A DNA stretch of 64,000 bases from Hyphomicrobiales bacterium (GTDB lineage: Bacteria > Pseudomonadota > Alphaproteobacteria > Rhizobiales > Rhizobiaceae), in NCBI GenBank assembly GCA_900472175.1, contig UCHD01000001.1, forward strand, positions 620,001-684,000. Reading direction: 5' to 3'. The position numbers were made by a program, and so were the translations under genes. The notes under the pieces were generated by a model. It did not search any database and was not told where the DNA came from. It saw only the letters and a list, made by a program, of their open reading frames with translations. Position 1 is the stretch's first letter; each line of letters begins with the position of its first letter. Below, one piece after another: positions 18,662 through 27,374 of the stretch.

Positions 18662-19660
18662 TCAGAGGTCTTTTGTTTCAGTCTCAGGTGTTTTCCCTGC
18701 CGGCGACAGCGCGATGGCGCGCCGCGTGTCCATCAGACCCGACAGAAGAAAGAAGAATGCCGGGATCGTGAAGAGCACGACCGACAGATAACCGAGCCAC
18801 AGCACCGGAAGCCGCCAGGACTTGCCGCGGGTGCGGAAATGGAAGACGGCAAACCCGGAAAGCAGGAAACCTGCGCCAAAGGTGCCGCAGACCAGCGCGC
18901 CGACGATCGCCGGAACGCCGCCCATGAACGCCAGCACCAAGCCGCCGAGGAAGGCGAAGATCGCGAAGCGGTGCATGCGCAGCGTCGAGGGCATGTCTTC
19001 GCGCGGACGCAGGCTCTTACCGGACGTCTGGACGATGCGGGTGGCGATATAATAGGCCGCAAACAGCATCAGCACCCAGATGGCGCCCTGAACCATCGGC
19101 AAAGCAACGGAAAAGATCGACTTGATCTGAGCGATCGAGGCCGCATCCGGATTGTAACCGGGTTCCTGCGCCTTCAGCGCTTCCATGACGATATCGATCA
19201 TCCGGTCGGACATGGTGCCGTCATAACCGATGATGACGCCGACGATGAGCATGCCGATCGTTACGAGAATGGCGAGATTGGTCAGGATATCCGAGAGCGG
19301 ATACCAGGCCATTGCCCCCTCAGGCCCGCCAAGCTCGGAGGCAGGCCGTGCCAGGTTGGCAAGGTGGCTCAGCCAAGCGGCAGGGATCAGAGTGATGACG
19401 GCGATCAGAAGCGCAAAATAGGGGGAGACAAGCACGGTGCCCGTCACGCCGGCAACGACGACGGCGGTGATCGCGGCGATGTTGCCCCAGCCGAGGCCGG
19501 CAATAAGAATTGGCAGCGCGGACGCGGCGTAAAGCACGATCGCAAACGACGACTGCGTGTTCGCGCCAAGCGAAAGCAAGGCGGCGGTCACGCCGGCGAA
19601 TGCGCCGGTCAACAGCGATGTCTGGTTCAATGTCTTCACGGTTCGCTGTCCTGCTATCAA
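18662..19660 (-). CDS. DUF2232 family membrane protein
   Basis: 332 aa with about eight hydrophobic helices and no soluble domain. DUF2232 proteins lie between rpsR and rplI in many Rhizobiales; function unknown. The position is 180 bp after rpsR and 25 bp before rplI. The rpsR side carries several hairpins that could partly uncouple it from the ribosomal genes. Confidence 0.85.
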   Translation of the reverse strand: MIAGQRTVKTLNQTSLLTGAFAGVTAALLSLGANTQSSFAIVLYAASALPILIAGLGWGNIAAITAVVVAGVTGTVLVSPYFALLIAVITLIPAAWLSHLANLARPASELGGPEGAMAWYPLSDILTNLAILVTIGMLIVGVIIGYDGTMSDRMIDIVMEALKAQEPGYNPDAASIAQIKSIFSVALPMVQGAIWVLMLFAAYYIATRIVQTSGKSLRPREDMPSTLRMHRFAIFAFLGGLVLAFMGGVPAIVGALVCGTFGAGFLLSGFAVFHFRTRGKSWRLPVLWLGYLSVVLFTIPAFFFLLSGLMDTRRAIALSPAGKTPETETKDL

Positions 19661-19736
19661 GCAGTTAGAGGCGTTTCCTGATTCAGAAACAAAGCCCCAA
19701 CATGGGTTTTAGCGCTGATTGCGCCGGTGTTTCCGA

Positions 19737-19830
19737 TCCGCGCCCAACGCGGAAGGGAGAAGGTGAGGCGATGCCATCGGCTGTTCGCCTCACCTTGAGT
19801 CAGCTTCCGTTGAGTCAATGCCTCAACGGA
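19737..19830. repeat. Cluster of three intergenic hairpins between rpsR and the DUF2232 gene
   Basis: TCCGCG/CGCGGA (19737-19742, 19748-19753), the perfect 12-bp AAGGTGAGGCGA/TCGCCTCACCTT (19760-19771, 19785-19796) and the perfect 9-bp TCCGTTGAG/CTCAACGGA (19806-19814, 19822-19830). None has a good T run. They may be a dispersed palindromic element, or mRNA processing or stability signals that set the level of the distal genes. Confidence 0.6.
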
Positions 19831-19840
19831 CCGTCAAGTC

Positions 19841-20089
19841 TTAGGACATGACGTAAGGCAGGAGGCCGAGGAAGCGGGCGCGCTTGATGGCCTGGGCCAG
19901 TTCGCGCTGCTTCTTCTGGGAAACTGCCGTGATACGCGAAGGAACGATCTTGCCGCGCTCGGAAATGTAGCGCTGCAGCAGACGGATGTCCTTGTAGTCG
20001 ATCTTCGGAGCGTTGGCGCCGGAGAAGGGGCAGGTCTTGCGACGGCGATGGAACGGGCGGCGTGCCGGAGCGGACAGTGTATCAGCCAT
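19841..20089 (-). CDS. rpsR: 30S ribosomal protein S18
   Basis: 82 aa with the standard S18 core: [57 protein letters not shown]. It binds S6 as a heterodimer in the platform of the 30S subunit. Twelve bases separate it from rpsF on the same strand. Confidence 0.98.
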   Translation of the reverse strand: MADTLSAPARRPFHRRRKTCPFSGANAPKIDYKDIRLLQRYISERGKIVPSRITAVSQKKQRELAQAIKRARFLGLLPYVMS

Positions 20090-20101
20090 GGTCTTCTCTC
20101 C

Positions 20102-20545
20102 TTATGCCCGGTCTTCGCGCGGACGGCGCGGACGGTCTTCACGATCACCACGCGGCGGGCGGTCGCCGAATTCGCGGCGCGGGCCACGGTCGTCGCCATC
20201 ACGGCGCGGGCGGTCGTCGCGGTCGCGCTTCTGCATCATGGCGGACGGGCCGTCTTCATGCTGCTCAACAGCGATGGTCATGTAACGAAGGATGTCTTCG
20301 TTGATGCGCATCTGGCGCTCGATCTCGTGAACGGCCGGTGCCGGAGCATCGATGTCCATCAGAACGTAGTGAGCCTTGCGGTTCTTGTTGATGCGGTACG
20401 TCAGGGACTTGAGGCCCCAGTTTTCGACGCGCCCGACTTTTCCGCCGTTAGCTTCCAGTACACCCTTGTACTGTTCGACGAGAGCGTCGACCTGCTGTGC
20501 GGAAATATCCTGCCGGGCAAGGAATACATGTTCATAAAGAGCCAT
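20102..20545 (-). CDS. rpsF: 30S ribosomal protein S6
   Basis: 147 aa. Ferredoxin-like S6 domain 1-95 ([38 protein letters not shown]), followed by a long Arg/Asp/Gly/Pro-rich tail (~105-147) that is likely disordered; such tails are common in alphaproteobacterial S6. First gene of the operon, with a folded leader upstream. Confidence 0.98.
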   Translation of the reverse strand: MALYEHVFLARQDISAQQVDALVEQYKGVLEANGGKVGRVENWGLKSLTYRINKNRKAHYVLMDIDAPAPAVHEIERQMRINEDILRYMTIAVEQHEDGPSAMMQKRDRDDRPRRDGDDRGPRREFGDRPPRGDREDRPRRPREDRA

Positions 20546-20671
20546 GAGGCTTTGCCTTTCTTGCGTTAATCGTCACCCGGAAATCGGCGGCTAAGCCTCA
20601 ACGACTGTTCAAGTGGCTGCGAGCAGCCGGCAAGAAAGTGTTGTTTCGAGACGGTCGAGAGCGGAGACACG

Positions 20672-20725
20672 GGAGGCTGGACCCCTTTAGGTCCTGACAG
20701 GTCTCTTAAGGGAAACCGGCCCTCC
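20672..20725 (-). promoter_or_regulatory. Structured rpsF leader: two hairpins with complementary loops (candidate S6:S18 autoregulatory element)
   Basis: In plus coordinates GGAGG (20672-20676) closes with CCTCC (20721-20725). Inside are GGACC/GGTCC (20679-20683, 20690-20694) and GGTCTC/GAAACC (20700-20705, 20712-20717, one G-U pair in RNA). The loops contain CCTT (20684-20687) and AAGG (20708-20711), which can pair. It lies about 130-180 nt upstream of the rpsF start on the minus strand. The S6:S18 complex is known to bind its own leader in many bacteria; assigning this element to it is inference. The rest of the 20546-21166 gap holds promoter sequence and the repeat at 20861. Confidence 0.45.
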
Positions 20726-20860
20726 GTTCAGCCACCAGCCAGAAGACCGGGTGTTGCGAACAGCGCGCTTATACGCATTTTCGGGCAGGAAGCAAGGGGG
20801 GAGGGGAATTTAGGGACGGTGGCGGCCTCGCCGCTGGCGGGCGGGAGCGGTAGCTTTCTC

Positions 20861-20881
20861 CTTCTCCCCGATGGGGAGAAG
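20861..20881. repeat. Rhizobial dispersed palindrome (CTTCTCCCC type)
   Basis: CTTCTCCCC, 3-nt loop GAT, GGGGAGAAG. The same 9-bp stem recurs at 35631 and 35734 with different loops, so it is a dispersed intergenic element of the RIME kind known from Rhizobiaceae, not a gene-specific terminator. Confidence 0.75.
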
Positions 20882-21166
20882 AGGGGGATCGCTGTACTTT
20901 CCACGGGCTTTGGCCACGTCCGGAAAATCCGCTGTGGTTTTGCTCTGGTGCTTATTCGGCCGGGGCGCTGGAAAGTGCCGGAGCTAAATAAGTTTAGAAG
21001 TATGGCACGGGTTTTCTCAGCGGGGATTTGCGGGGATGAATTTCACCCAAAACGTGACACAAGTCCTTGCTAAGGCTGACATTGCAGCCATTGTAACTGT
21101 AACGTACTTCCCCGCCCGTCAGCTTTCTGATGCTGTAAACTATGGCATGCTACGAGGGACAGGACG

Positions 21167-22582
21167 ATGCTTTCAAGACGGATCTTTTTACGATCGACTG
21201 CGCTGGCCGCCATATCTCCGCTGATATTTTCCCAAGGCCGTGTGGCCGCCGCGGACATAACCGCCGAAAATGCCCGCGCCATCGCCAAGGAAGCAGCCAT
21301 CTATGGTTTTCCGCTGGTCGATAACTACAGGATTCAATATTCCTATTTTGTCGACAAGGGTGGCCCGGAATACAAGGCGGACTGGAATACACTGGTCAAC
21401 AATGCACGCGTCTACACGCCGGATGACAAGGCGATCCAGACGCCCAATTCGGACACGCCCTATTCCTATGTCGGCGCCGATTTACGGGCAGAACCGCTCG
21501 TCTTCACGGTTCCGAAGGTCGAGGCGGGGCGGTATTACGCGTTGCAGTTCATCGACATGTACACGTTCAATTTCGCCTATGTCGGCAGCCGCGCTACCGG
21601 TAACGAAGCCGGCCATTTCCTGCTTGCCGGACCGGACTGGAAAGGGGAAAAGCCGGATGGCATAACGGACGTCATCCGATGTGAAACGGAATTTGCCTTC
21701 ATTCTTTACCGCACGCAGCTTTTCGGTCCCAGCGATATCGATAACGTCAAGGCGATTCAGGCCGGTTACGCGGTTCAGGCACTCTCGGCCTTTTCCGGCC
21801 GGCCGGCGCCGAAGGCAGCCCCGGCCGTCGAATTCCTGAAACCGCTGACTGCGGAGGTGGAAAAAACCTCGCCGCAATTCTTCGAGCAGCTGAATTTCCT
21901 TCTCCAGTTCTGCCCGGTCCATCCCTCCGAAACCGGACTCCGGGAGCGCTTTGCCAAGCTGGGGATCGGTGCCGGTAAAACCCTTGATGTCGCGGCCATG
22001 CGCCCGGATATCCAGAAGGCGCTCGCTGAGGGAATGGCGGACGCCTGGGCGGACTTCAAAACGTTCAAGGAAACGCAGCTGGACACCGGCAAACATAGCA
22101 GTGCCGATGGATTTGGAACGCGCGAACACCTGGCTGGCCGTTATATGGATCGCATGGCGGCCGCGGTTCTTGGCATATATGGGAACTCCAAGGACGAGGC
22201 GATCTACCCCGCCTATTTCGTGGACGACCGCAAGCTGCCCCTGAGCGGCAAGGAGCGATATACGCTGCGTTTTGCGCCCGGCGCGTTGCCACCCGTCAAC
22301 GCTTTCTGGTCGCTGACACTCTATGAGCTGCCATCGAGCCTTCTGTCGGCCAATGTGCTCAACCGATATCTCATCAACTCGCCGATGGTGCCCGATCTGC
22401 GCAAGGACGAAGACGGGGGCGCAACACTTTATATCCAGCACGACTCTCCCGGAGCGGACCGGCAAGCCAACTGGCTCCCGGCTCCGGCCGGTCCCTTCTT
22501 CCTGGCCATGCGGCTCTATTGGCCGAAGGAGGAGGCACTGGACGGCAGTTGGAAGGCGCCGGTTCTCGTTCACGCTAGCTAA
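21167..22582 (+). CDS. DUF1254/DUF1214 domain protein, Tat-type signal
   Basis: 471 aa. The N-terminus SRRIFLRS followed by a hydrophobic stretch and an AAA cleavage region fits a twin-arginine signal peptide (1 to ~28). DUF1254 follows (~35-200; IYGFPLVDNYRIQ, TPNSDTPYSYVGADLRAEP) and DUF1214 at the C-terminus (~330-465, FWSLTLYELP). The pair of domains is of unknown function, usually periplasmic. It lies 13 bp before a second DUF1254 protein, so the two are probably made together. Confidence 0.85.
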   Translation: MLSRRIFLRSTALAAISPLIFSQGRVAAADITAENARAIAKEAAIYGFPLVDNYRIQYSYFVDKGGPEYKADWNTLVNNARVYTPDDKAIQTPNSDTPYSYVGADLRAEPLVFTVPKVEAGRYYALQFIDMYTFNFAYVGSRATGNEAGHFLLAGPDWKGEKPDGITDVIRCETEFAFILYRTQLFGPSDIDNVKAIQAGYAVQALSAFSGRPAPKAAPAVEFLKPLTAEVEKTSPQFFEQLNFLLQFCPVHPSETGLRERFAKLGIGAGKTLDVAAMRPDIQKALAEGMADAWADFKTFKETQLDTGKHSSADGFGTREHLAGRYMDRMAAAVLGIYGNSKDEAIYPAYFVDDRKLPLSGKERYTLRFAPGALPPVNAFWSLTLYELPSSLLSANVLNRYLINSPMVPDLRKDEDGGATLYIQHDSPGADRQANWLPAPAGPFFLAMRLYWPKEEALDGSWKAPVLVHAS

Positions 22583-22595
22583 ATAGAGGTATGAA

Positions 22596-23618
22596 ATGAT
22601 CCGTAAAACAACAGCAAGAGCAGCATTTATCGGCCTCGCATTCCTTGTTTACAGCCCGCAGGCTTTCGCAGCCGAATCGGTAACCGTCGATAATTTCATC
22701 CGTGCGGAGAGCGATCTCTATTTTCACAATCTCTTCAAGGATGGTGGCCTCGGCGCATTCTTTCACCGCCGCGAGCCTGCGGATGTCGACAACCAGACCG
22801 TCATCCGCCTGAATCGGGATACTTTGTACTCGTCGGCGGTCGTTGATCTCGACGCAGGACCAGTGACCGTTGCCCTGCCGGAGGCCGGTGATCGTTTCAT
22901 GTCGCTGATGGTGATCAACGAGGATCACTATATCTCGACGGTATCCTATAAAGGGACGACCACCCTGACGAAGGAAGGGGTGGGAACCCGGTATGCCGTC
23001 GTGGGGGTTCGCACCTTCGTCGATCCGAACAGCCCGGACGACGTCAAGCAGGTGCACGCGCTTCAGGACAAGCTGAAGGTTGAACAGCCCGGAGGACCGG
23101 GAAAACTCGATCTGCCGGAATGGGATCAGGTCAGCCAGAAGAAGGTGCGCGACGCGTTGCTGATTCTGGCGACGACGATGCCGGATTTCAACAGGGCGTT
23201 CGGATCAAAGGCTGACGTGGATCCAGTCCGCCATCTCGTTGCAAGTGCTGCCGCATGGGGCGGAAACCCCGACAAGGATGCGACCTACCTCAACATTACA
23301 CCGGCAAACAACGATGGTACGGTCGTCTACAAGCTCGACGTCAAGGACGTTCCGGTTGATGGCTTCTGGTCGATCAGTCTCTACGATGCCGGGGGCTATT
23401 ACGAAAAAAATCCCTACAATGCCTATTCGCTCAACAATGTGACGGCGAAGAAGAGCCCGGACGGAGCGATTTCGGTACAGTTTGGCGGCTGCGACGGCAA
23501 AATCCCCAATTGCCTGCCGGTCATGAAGGGGTGGAACTACACCGTCCGGCTATACCGCCCGCAGGCGGGAATTCTCGACGGAACCTGGAAATTTCCGGAA
23601 CCGAAGCCCGTCCAGTAA
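22596..23618 (+). CDS. DUF1254/DUF1214 domain protein, Sec-type signal
   Basis: 340 aa. A Sec signal peptide (1 to ~26, ends AFAAES) precedes a DUF1254-like region (~30-160, QTVIRLNRDTLYSSAVVDLDAGPV) and a DUF1214 segment near the C-terminus (VPVDGFWSISLYDAGGYY, then YTVRLYRPQAGILDGTW). Two cysteines (GGCDGKIPNC) could form a disulfide in the periplasm. AGAGG lies about 8 bases before ATG. Shorter than its upstream neighbour and clearly divergent from it. Confidence 0.85.
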   Translation: MIRKTTARAAFIGLAFLVYSPQAFAAESVTVDNFIRAESDLYFHNLFKDGGLGAFFHRREPADVDNQTVIRLNRDTLYSSAVVDLDAGPVTVALPEAGDRFMSLMVINEDHYISTVSYKGTTTLTKEGVGTRYAVVGVRTFVDPNSPDDVKQVHALQDKLKVEQPGGPGKLDLPEWDQVSQKKVRDALLILATTMPDFNRAFGSKADVDPVRHLVASAAAWGGNPDKDATYLNITPANNDGTVVYKLDVKDVPVDGFWSISLYDAGGYYEKNPYNAYSLNNVTAKKSPDGAISVQFGGCDGKIPNCLPVMKGWNYTVRLYRPQAGILDGTWKFPEPKPVQ

Positions 23619-23717
23619 GCCTGGCTGTCCCGTTCATTCGGGAGGGGATGAGCAGACAGCGATGACGACGGAACCACACCGCCTACGGGACGGCGATGTG
23701 GCATCCGGATGATCGTT

Positions 23718-23819
23718 TCAGATCGGCGCTGGGTAGATCTTGTGTAGCCGTGCAATGTCTTTCATGATCGGGGCTGACACCACCACTTCCTTCACGCCGA
23801 TATCCCTCACCAGCTTGCC
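23718..23819 (-). pseudogene. C-terminal remnant of an aldo/keto reductase gene
   Basis: The minus strand reads 33 codons plus stop, ending KDIARLHKIYPAPI, against KGIAHLHKMYPAPI in the intact reductase encoded at 27375-28418; 18 of 33 residues match by eye. No start or upstream part survives: the sequence beyond 23819 belongs to the LLM gene. The remnant overlaps the last codons and stop of that gene (23807-23819) in another frame. Its divergence says it came from a different paralogue, not a recent copy. Confidence 0.85.
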
Positions 23820-24856
23820 CTCACCCGTTCATGACCTTCAAATGACGGAAAGTGCGGCAGGACCTCTTCGGCCAATTCCTGGATAATCTCTTGTACCGGG
23901 CGTTGCGAAAACTGGATGCCAAGGGCTGCATGATTGACACCAGCCTCCCGCCACGCATGAAGCAGCGCGATCAGGCCTTTTCTGCCGGTTCGGAGCACGA
24001 AACCGCCCTGCAGCGGGGTGGGTGGGAAGTCGATATCATCGACCAGATCGAGCCATTCGTTAGTCATATGCGGCCTGAACCCGCCATCGGGGATAAGACT
24101 GCGCCATGCACGGATGTTGGCGGCAAGCCGTTTGGGGCCATCTGCGGTATGGGTAGCCTGCGGATATGTCAGCCAGCCATCCGCGTGCTCAGCCACCCAT
24201 TCCGGCGACTGCCGGCTTGATCCTGTCACGATGAGCGGGATGCGCCCTGTGACGGCCTTGGGCATGAGAGCCGCCTCCTCGATCGTGCCCAGCGTTCCGC
24301 GGATGGAAGGCTGGCCTGCGGCGACAAGTTGGCGAAACCAGGCGACGGTTTCGGCGAAACGTGCACTGCGCGTGTCGAAATCAATGCCATAAGCCGGGAA
24401 CTCGACAGGCCTGTCGCCAGACGCAATGCCCATCACCAGCCGCCCACCCGACAGATGGTCGATCGTTGTCGACATTTTCGCAAGGTCGATGGGATGGCGC
24501 AAACTGAAGATTGCGCTTCCGGTTGCCAGCGCAATGCGTTCGGTCTTCGCCGCCAGATAGGCGAGATAGGTGAACGGGTCGAAGACCTGTCCCGCGTCAC
24601 CGAAGTTCGGATCGTAGAGCGGGACGTCCCGGACCCACACCGCTGCAAAGCCGCGGCGATCAATATCGGCAACGTGCTCGGCCTGGCCTTCCAGCACCCG
24701 CATGTCACCCTGCCAGAAACGCAACGGCAGGAAGATGCCGATGGTCAGCTGGCCGGGTGCGAACATGCGGCGATAGCCCGGATGCGCCGCGAAGGCGTCA
24801 AGGGAAGCGCCTCCAGGCAGGCTGTCCGTCGATACAGTGTTGTTGATGATGTTCAT
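23807..24856 (-). CDS. LLM class flavin-dependent oxidoreductase
   Basis: 349 aa luciferase-like TIM barrel using reduced flavin: GFAAVWVRDVPLYDP (~69), IALATGSAIFSLRHPIDLAKMSTTIDHLSGGRLVMGIASGD (~107-148). Probably a monooxygenase; substrate unknown. The last residues (VRASW) are encoded in DNA shared with the aldo/keto reductase remnant, so the natural C-terminus may have been replaced. It follows the GST gene by 27 bp on the same strand. Confidence 0.88.
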   Translation of the reverse strand: MNIINNTVSTDSLPGGASLDAFAAHPGYRRMFAPGQLTIGIFLPLRFWQGDMRVLEGQAEHVADIDRRGFAAVWVRDVPLYDPNFGDAGQVFDPFTYLAYLAAKTERIALATGSAIFSLRHPIDLAKMSTTIDHLSGGRLVMGIASGDRPVEFPAYGIDFDTRSARFAETVAWFRQLVAAGQPSIRGTLGTIEEAALMPKAVTGRIPLIVTGSSRQSPEWVAEHADGWLTYPQATHTADGPKRLAANIRAWRSLIPDGGFRPHMTNEWLDLVDDIDFPPTPLQGGFVLRTGRKGLIALLHAWREAGVNHAALGIQFSQRPVQEIIQELAEEVLPHFPSFEGHERVRASW

Positions 24857-24883
24857 CGTGATGGTATCCTGTGAAACGCGTGC

Positions 24884-25507
24884 TCAAGGGCCGGTTGCCG
24901 GAGCCGGAAGGGAAATGCCGCGCTGGACGGCGGGGCGAAGCGCAACCTGATCGTGCCAGCGGGCAAGATGCTGGTGATGAGCGAAGCCAAATCCGCAAAT
25001 CAGGGCGATGTGGGTCCAGCCGAAATTGGCGATATCCGCGACGGAATAAGTGTCGCCCGCCAACCATTCATTCGCCGACAGCTGGCCGTCGAGCACGGCG
25101 AACGCATCTTCGGTCAGACGGCGGTAGCGCTCGATGGCGTCGGGTATTTTCGTGCCGGCAAACATTTCGAAATGCACTCGCTGGCCCAAAAGTGGTCCGA
25201 GGCTCGATGAGTGGAACTGAAGCCACTTGATCGCTTCCCATCGCGCAAGGGGTGCCCGCGGAAGAAGCTGCCCGCTTTTTTCTGCGAGATAGAGCAGGAT
25301 GGCGGCAGATTCGAACAGGGTGACGCCAGTCTCGTGATCGGTGATCACGGGAATACGGCCGTGTGGATTGAGGGCCAGGAAGGCCGGTTGCCGGTGTTTG
25401 CCCTTGTCGATGTCGATATGATGCAGGCGATAGGGCAAGGCGAGCTCTTCGAGTGCAATTGTTGCCTTGAATCCGTTCGGGGAGGCGTCGGTATAAAGGT
25501 CAATCAT
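24884..25507 (-). CDS. Glutathione S-transferase
   Basis: 207 aa. N-terminal thioredoxin-fold domain (SPNGFKATIALEELALPYRLHHIDIDKGKH, then PHGRIPVITD and ESAAILLYLA forming the glutathione site) and an all-helical C-terminal domain with YSVADIANFGW. It resembles the YfcG/Nu-class group, which can bind glutathione disulfide. First gene of a GST-LLM pair, divergent from a LysR regulator. Confidence 0.93.
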   Translation of the reverse strand: MIDLYTDASPNGFKATIALEELALPYRLHHIDIDKGKHRQPAFLALNPHGRIPVITDHETGVTLFESAAILLYLAEKSGQLLPRAPLARWEAIKWLQFHSSSLGPLLGQRVHFEMFAGTKIPDAIERYRRLTEDAFAVLDGQLSANEWLAGDTYSVADIANFGWTHIALICGFGFAHHQHLARWHDQVALRPAVQRGISLPAPATGP

Positions 25508-25661
25508 TCAGGTTGCCCTGCTGGGGAGATACAAAATCCGGCGTGATCCGCTGGCCCATTCATGAGCGTGGTCGTGGAAATTCGTCCATGGACTAGGTTT
25601 GGCATCTGTTCTGTGTCTCTTTTTGATATGCGTTTTCTAAATTTGTGTAGCGGCCACCTGT

Positions 25662-25704
25662 CTATTAATAGATTGAATATGTATCGATAAAAAACGATTC
25701 AATC
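25662..25704. promoter_or_regulatory. Inverted repeats in the GST / LysR divergent promoter
   Basis: The palindrome CTATTAATAG (25662-25671) is followed by GATTGAAT (25671-25678) and its complement ATTCAATC (25697-25704), 18 bp apart. LysR proteins commonly bind two sites in such a divergent gap, so this is the likely operator for the regulator at 25733. Confidence 0.45.
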
Positions 25705-25732
25705 TTCTCTTAGAGTTTAGGTGGGCTAATCT

Positions 25733-26632
25733 TTGAATCCTGTTCTCCCTCTTCTTGCGCTGCGGGCGTTTGCTGAAACCGGGCGCCATGGCAGCTTGAA
25801 GAAAGCCGCGGATGCGATGGGTGTCACAGCCGGGGCCATTAGCCAGCAGATCCGGCAGTTGGAGGAGCGGCTCGGCGTGATCCTGTTCACCCGCACCCGC
25901 TATGGTGTCCGTTTGACGCAAGCCGGCGAGAGAGTTCATCCGGCGCTCGTTCTGGCTTTCGACCAGATCGCCCGAAGTCTCGAAATTCTGGAGACGACAA
26001 ACGCCCCGCCGGCGCTGACCGTCAGCACGGAGCCATCTTTTGCCGCATCCTGGCTGGTGCCTCGCCTGGGGCGGTTTGCTGCCCGGCATCCGGACATCGA
26101 GGTCCGTGTCGAGGCGACGGCGGAACTCGCCGATCTGCAAAGGGATCGCGTTGATGTTGCGATACGGCATGGTCTTGGCCGCTATCCGGGCCTCGTTTCC
26201 GAGCCGTTGATAGCGCCGGTCCTCCTGCCGGTCGCAGCGCCTGCGTTGTTGAGGGACGGACCGTCGATCAACACTCCCGCAGATTGCCTTGCCTATCCGC
26301 TTCTTCAGGATGGCGCACGGGCGGACTGGCCGATGTGGTTTCAGGCCCTCGGTGTACCCGACGATCAGCGTGCCGGGCGTGGACCCTCATTCGACGACGA
26401 TTTCCTGCTCGTCCGTGCCGCTATCGCTGGTCAGGGAATGGCCCTGGTCCGAGACCTGTATGTTACCGAGGAAATTGCCCTTGGCCGTCTTGCCCTTGTG
26501 TTGGATACACCTTGGCCAACCGATTTTGCCTATTACGCCGTCGCGCATCCGCAAACTGCCACTCGTAGCACGGTGCAAAACTTTATCGGCTGGCTGAAGG
26601 AAGAGGCGTCAGGGAGCCTCGTGTCGAGCTGA
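25733..26632 (+). CDS. LysR family regulator (GcvA-like)
   Basis: 299 aa. N-terminal winged helix (6-65; AADAMGVTAGAISQQIRQLEERLGVILFTR) and a substrate-binding domain (~90-290). The start is TTG at 25733 with AGGTGGG upstream; no ATG fits the family N-terminus. Divergent from the GST-LLM pair, which is its probable target. Confidence 0.9.
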   Translation: MNPVLPLLALRAFAETGRHGSLKKAADAMGVTAGAISQQIRQLEERLGVILFTRTRYGVRLTQAGERVHPALVLAFDQIARSLEILETTNAPPALTVSTEPSFAASWLVPRLGRFAARHPDIEVRVEATAELADLQRDRVDVAIRHGLGRYPGLVSEPLIAPVLLPVAAPALLRDGPSINTPADCLAYPLLQDGARADWPMWFQALGVPDDQRAGRGPSFDDDFLLVRAAIAGQGMALVRDLYVTEEIALGRLALVLDTPWPTDFAYYAVAHPQTATRSTVQNFIGWLKEEASGSLVSS

Positions 26633-26844
26633 CGGGCTGTGAAACTGCGTGTCAGGGTGAGGCGGTTAGGGGCCGTGTCCGGTTGGCTCAACTACCATTG
26701 ACGTCAGGATATGATGGACATAGACGGACGTATTGGCAGAAGGAGACTTATGCGCAGAGGATCAGATTTAAACCGCTTGTAGCGGAATCGCTCGGCCCCA
26801 TCAGGGTGCCGGTCTTCTTTGCATATCTATTCTGTGGAGTTCTC

Positions 26845-27297
26845 ATGGAGAACCAAAATCCGGTGGTCCGGCCGTATATGGCGGCGACGGACACCAAGGT
26901 CCTGTCAGGCATCTGGTTTGACGCCTCCCTTCTCGCTCACCCGTTCATCGGTGCAACCAGGCTTGCCGAGCAGCGGCAGTTGATCGAGGAGAAATACCTG
27001 CCCAATGCTGAAACCTGGGTGGCCTGCCATAGAGGCGAACCCGTTGGTTTCATCAGCGTGATGGACACGTTCATTGGCGGAATCTTTGTCGCCCCGGGCC
27101 AGCAGGGCCGGGGAATAGGGCGCATGTTGATCACCCATGCGGTGGATCGAAAAGGCACGCTTTTCTTGGAGGTCTACACCGCGAACGAGCAAGCCATGCG
27201 GTTCTACTTGGCGTTCGGGTTCGTGGAAGTGTCGCGCAGAGCCACCGACGATGAAGGCCTTCCGTTCGAGAACGCATATCTGCGATTAAAAGGCTGA
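26845..27297 (+). CDS. GNAT family N-acetyltransferase
   Basis: 150 aa. Acetyl-CoA binding motif A is IFVAPGQQGRGIGRMLITHA, and the C-terminus (ANEQAMRFYLAFGFVEVSRR) is typical of RimI/PhnO-like acetyltransferases. The frame is open back to 26683, but GGAG six bases before ATG 26845 decides the start. Acceptor substrate unknown. Confidence 0.9.
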   Translation: MENQNPVVRPYMAATDTKVLSGIWFDASLLAHPFIGATRLAEQRQLIEEKYLPNAETWVACHRGEPVGFISVMDTFIGGIFVAPGQQGRGIGRMLITHAVDRKGTLFLEVYTANEQAMRFYLAFGFVEVSRRATDDEGLPFENAYLRLKG

Positions 27298-27304
27298 AGC
27301 TGCA

Positions 27305-27363
27305 GCCGGGCAATCGCATTGGTTGCCCGGCGGTGACCGCGTCTATGACGTAACGCGGTCACC
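27305..27363. terminator. Tandem hairpins between convergent GNAT and aldo/keto reductase genes
   Basis: GCCGGGCAA/TTGCCCGGC (27305-27313, 27323-27331) is directly followed by GGTGACCGCG/CGCGGTCACC (27332-27341, 27354-27363). Both stems are perfect and sit between two gene ends, which fits a bidirectional transcription stop even without T runs. Confidence 0.5.
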
Positions 27364-27374
27364 GCGCTCTGTCC

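Noticed and set aside
26683-26844. 54-residue extension of the GNAT protein at 26845
   Set aside because: No ribosome site and no acetyltransferase-like sequence; GGAG sits directly before ATG 26845.
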